NCBI GenBank assembly: GCA_041488155.1
Contig: JBGPOS010000120.1
Location: 1 to 6,261 of the forward strand
DNA length: 6,261 nt
Origin: JBGPOS01 sp041488155
Lineage (GTDB): Bacteria; Chloroflexota; Dehalococcoidia; Tepidiformales; Tepidiformaceae
Direction of reading: 5' to 3'
The translations under genes were made by a program, and so were the position numbers. Each line of letters starts with the position of its first letter. The stretch's first letter is position 1. The notes under the pieces are model-generated. The model did no database searches and was not told the DNA's origin. It saw nothing but the letters and a program-made list of their open reading frames with translations. This document shows, one piece after another, positions 4,098 to 6,261 of the stretch.

Positions 4098-5633
4098 TCA
4101 GCGGCCGCGCACCGCGGCAGCCCGGCCCACTTCCTGCTCGGTGTAGGCGGCAAAGATGAACGGCTGCGCCTCGAGATACCGGGCGAGCGCATCGAGGCTC
4201 AGGCCCAGCTCCCGCAATCGAGCCGGGTCGATCGCGATCTGCGCGTTCTCGGGCTCGTAGTGCTTGACGAGCTTGCTCTGCCCGGGATCGAACTTCTCGT
4301 GGATCAGCTTCACGATGTCGTCGGTGTAGTGGCGGGCCTGCCCGCGGCGGGCGTCCGGCTCCGGGGGCATGCCGTGATCGGCGGTGATCGCCACCACGTA
4401 GCGGTCGCGCCCCACCTTGGCGTCGAGCGCCGCGGTGACGGCGGCCAAATCCCGATCCAGCGCCGCCAGTGCCTCATGGATCTCGGAGGAGTCGGGGCCG
4501 TATCGGTGCCCGACGTAGTCCGGCGTCTTCAGGTTGACCAGCACGAGGTCGGCGATGTCGTCCGCCCCCAACGGCTCCCGCTCGATCATGAGGCTCAACG
4601 CGTCGGTCTCAAACTTCGAGAAGAGGGCCGAGCCCCGCACGTCCCCCGGGCTCCCGATGGGATGTCCCATCCAGAGACCGTCGGTCCCTTCCCACAACAC
4701 ACGCGAGTTCCGGTCCTTGAGGTAGTCCGGCAGGCGGTAGCACTCGGAGTTCGTTTCCCAGCTTCCACTCTTCTCGTTGTAGCTGACGGCGATGACGGGG
4801 CGCCCGTTCAAGAGGCAGGCTCCATGTCCCGCGAGCGCAACAGCGGCGCGGGGAGTGCTCCCCTGACCGATGATGATCGCTCGGCCGTCGGTTTCGAGGT
4901 TCCAGGCGTCCGCCAGGGTGAGCGCCATCAGGAGGCGGGGGGAGAGGTTCGGATAGACATCGGTGGCTTGACCGGCGATCCGGTCGAAGAACGCGTTCGC
5001 GACGATGCCATGGACCCGGGGGACGGCACCCGTTGCGATCGTCGCGTGGCCAACGCTGGTGATCGATGCCAGGTGGCTGACCTCGGCGTTGCTGAACCAT
5101 GCCCCCTGCTTGCGCAAGCGGGTGAGCGTGGGAAGCACGGAGGCGTGACGGTCGAAGTAGTCCGCGCGCATCCCGTCCAGGACCGCGAGCAGGATCAGCC
5201 GAGGACGCCCGGTTCCCGGCTTGAGGATCGCCCACTGGGGACGGCCGGTGCTCGTACCCGGCATGGGCACGTCCAGGAGCGCGGCCAGGGTCGGGGCCAT
5301 GTCCTCCTGGGCGACCGGTCCCGGGTACGTGCCCGGCCGAACGAACGCGGGGCCGTAGATGAGGAAGGGAATCCGGGTGTCGTAGGGCCACGGGCTGCCA
5401 TGCATGTACTTCACCGACGGGTCCCGCGTCGTGATGATGTGGCCTTGTCTAGGCACCACCAGGATCTGTCCGGTGCGACCCGGGAAATACGCGCGGGCAA
5501 ACCGTTCGAGGAAGGCTTGTCGCTGCGGCGATGACCGCGCCACAGGGACAGTCCCCGCGGCGGTCGCCCTGAACGCCGTTACAGCCACGAGCAGTACTGA
5601 GAGCCGTCGAAAGGAGAAGCCGTGGGAAGGCAT
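4098..5633 (-). CDS. Exported alkaline-phosphatase-superfamily phosphohydrolase with permuted domain order
   Basis: This 511-residue enzyme belongs to the alkaline phosphatase / nucleotide pyrophosphatase superfamily, two-metal phosphomonoesterases or diesterases. Residues 1-26 look like a Sec signal peptide (FRR, then LSVLLVAVTAF, ATAAG), so it should act in the periplasm or outside. The canonical ligands appear in order: Asp153 (AVLDGMRADYFD), nucleophile candidate Thr192 (ITSVGHATIATG), Asp372 and His376 (TPDYVGHRYGPDS), Asp419 and His420 (ITADHGM). The segment that in PafA-like enzymes closes the protein, with the last metal His, is instead at the front: AYFPGRTGQILVVP, then His78 in MHGSPWPYDTRIPFLIYGP (77-95), then QEDMAPTLAALLDVPMP (109-125). 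The C-terminus ends after a YEPENAQIAID domain without repeating it. Cys273 and Cys298 could form a disulfide. No good Shine-Dalgarno precedes ATG 5631-5633. It is convergent with the cassette region and divergent from the gene at 6006. The natural substrate is unknown. Confidence 0.9.
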   Translation of the reverse strand: MPSHGFSFRRLSVLLVAVTAFRATAAGTVPVARSSPQRQAFLERFARAYFPGRTGQILVVPRQGHIITTRDPSVKYMHGSPWPYDTRIPFLIYGPAFVRPGTYPGPVAQEDMAPTLAALLDVPMPGTSTGRPQWAILKPGTGRPRLILLAVLDGMRADYFDRHASVLPTLTRLRKQGAWFSNAEVSHLASITSVGHATIATGAVPRVHGIVANAFFDRIAGQATDVYPNLSPRLLMALTLADAWNLETDGRAIIIGQGSTPRAAVALAGHGACLLNGRPVIAVSYNEKSGSWETNSECYRLPDYLKDRNSRVLWEGTDGLWMGHPIGSPGDVRGSALFSKFETDALSLMIEREPLGADDIADLVLVNLKTPDYVGHRYGPDSSEIHEALAALDRDLAAVTAALDAKVGRDRYVVAITADHGMPPEPDARRGQARHYTDDIVKLIHEKFDPGQSKLVKHYEPENAQIAIDPARLRELGLSLDALARYLEAQPFIFAAYTEQEVGRAAAVRGR

Positions 5634-6005
5634 GTGAGTCCGTAACCGAAATGCCGCCGGTCGTCAAGAGAAAAGATCATGCCGTTCGAGCGCGTTTCGG
5701 GCGACTCGCCTTCTCCTCTGTGGCATCGGCGTAATTGTGGCTGCGAGTCACGGATCGCTCGCGTTGCGGATCGTGCTCGTCCTCGTCACTCTCGCCACTT
5801 CCGTAAGCCTGTTCATGTTCGTCTGACTTAAGGTCTGGGGAACATCGCCAGGGTGTAGCATGGCCCGGCGGAGCGCGGCCCTCGCAGCTGATCCATGGGT
5901 GGTCTACGGACCTTGATGAGGATCCTGCTCAGGTGTGTGGCGGCTTTTCTCGCGTCTTGGCGCAGTGTTATGCAACGTAGGCGTGCTCGCAGTTGGAGGC
6001 AAGAC
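5634..6005. other. 372-bp divergent intergenic region without a confident gene
   Basis: This gap lies between the phosphatase start (minus) and the outer-membrane-type gene (plus), so promoters for both should be here; none is recognisable with confidence. A + strand frame open from 5638 to TGA 5824-5826 has no ATG but ends in a hydrophobic tract (SLALRIVLVLVTLATSVSL followed by FMFV), with GTG 5737 the only conventional start. It may be a fossil membrane gene or chance. The part from 5841 to 5973 folds into a long imperfect hairpin described separately. Confidence 0.5.
5841..5973 (+). repeat. Possible long VCR-like attC site
   Basis: AACA (5841-5844) can pair with TGTT (5966-5969). Bases 5846-5856 pair with 5952-5962 (11 pairs, four of them G-T), GCAG 5884-5887 with CTGC 5925-5928, GATCC 5890-5894 with GGATC 5920-5924, and GGTC 5901-5904 with GACC 5909-5912. 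The right end GTTATGC (5967-5973) is one base from the R' consensus; the left end GGGGAAC is poor. Length (133 nt) and shape recall Vibrio-type repeats, and a gene starts 32 bp after it. GC-rich DNA folds easily, so this is tentative. Confidence 0.25.
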
Positions 6006-6261
6006 ATGCAGCGGCGAGGCCAGCTCGGTGATCGGCGGGGCCGGTTTCGAGGGCTGCTTTGTTTGGGGCTTCTCTGCCTTGTTCCATCGCAGTCTTGGGC
6101 ACTTGGAAAGGCCGGCGTCGGCTCGGGCTTGCCGTATGGGACTCCTTTGTTCGGAGTCGGGCTTGAACTTGACTTGGGCAACTACGTTGCGGCACTGGGT
6201 GGGGTTGGAGTCGGCAACTACGAGGCTCCCTGGGCAGTCGGCGTGAGGCTGAGCCTCGCAC
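6006..6261 (+). CDS. Probable outer-membrane beta-strand protein, 3' truncated by window edge
   Basis: The start ATG 6006 is supported by GGAGG at 5995-5999 with a six-base spacer. The frame stays open to the edge (85 codons visible). Residues 1-32 form a signal peptide: a basic n-region (RRGRFR near 10-15), a hydrophobic core (GLLCLGLLCLVPS) and a likely cleavage after SWA (30-32). The mature part alternates hydrophobic and small/polar residues with many Gly: KAGVGSGLPYGTPLFGVGLE, then LGNYVAALGGVGVGNYE, then PWAVGVRLSLA. This is typical of antiparallel beta-barrel strands. Location in the outer membrane and a small-barrel fold are inferred; no specific family is recognised. Two Cys lie within the signal core but no lipobox is evident. 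A possible attC-like hairpin lies just upstream, so it might be cassette cargo. Confidence 0.65.
   Translation, partial: MQRRGQLGDRRGRFRGLLCLGLLCLVPSQSWALGKAGVGSGLPYGTPLFGVGLELDLGNYVAALGGVGVGNYEAPWAVGVRLSLA

Noticed and set aside
4260..5534. Long + strand open frame of 424 codons opposite the phosphatase
   Set aside because: Its translation is rich in Arg, Val, Gly, Asp and His without domain signatures and mirrors the GC-biased antisense of the phosphatase gene, which has clear motifs.
5935..6246. 103-codon + strand frame overlapping the right-edge gene
   Set aside because: No ribosome-binding site and no coherent composition; the frame from ATG 6006 has a strong ribosome-binding site, a signal peptide and beta-strand periodicity.

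Overview
The window is GC-rich DNA with densely packed genes, as in many soil or sediment bacteria. A signal-peptide-plus-beta-strand protein at the right edge, an exported phosphatase and integron-type recombination sites suggest a diderm (Gram-negative-type) bacterium. The sequence alone does not name a phylum. Rokubacteria-, Acidobacteria- or Deltaproteobacteria-like lineages are guesses only.

Left part (1-2129, + strand): three closely spaced co-directional genes. A GH51 alpha-L-arabinofuranosidase runs in from the left edge with both catalytic glutamates intact. A GNAT acetyltransferase gene follows but has lost its central acetyl-CoA-binding core through an internal deletion that also shifts frame. 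A DoxX-family membrane protein gene comes next and is broken by one missing base. Two consecutive damaged genes suggest either local decay or consensus/assembly errors.

Middle part (about 2250-4066, + strand): this looks like a small integron-cassette array without a visible integrase. Two 70-bp elements lie exactly 787 bp apart (2888-2957 and 3675-3744). Both have attC architecture: AAC...GTT outer arms, a long imperfect hairpin with extrahelical bases, a nearly identical core, and different but self-complementary outer stems. The first sits 10 bp behind a HEPN-like gene (2332-2877) and the second 34 bp behind a cupin gene (3167-3640). A small possible membrane-protein frame (3770-4066) starts 31 bp beyond the second, where a third cassette gene would be expected. 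The HEPN gene is preceded by a 23-bp-period direct repeat, and the cupin ribosome-binding site is touched by an 8-bp inverted repeat.

Right part (4098-6261): on the minus strand is an exported alkaline-phosphatase-superfamily enzyme. All seven expected metal/nucleophile ligands are recognisable, but the segment that normally closes the protein, carrying the last metal-binding His, lies at the N-terminus, as in a circular permutation. After about 370 bp without a confident gene, a + strand gene with a strong ribosome-binding site and a signal peptide (6006 to the edge) begins a probable outer-membrane beta-strand protein. A long VCR-like imperfect hairpin just before it may be a further, weaker attC.

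The most noteworthy items are the integrase-less attC cassettes, including an orphan HEPN-like gene, and the apparently permuted phosphatase.
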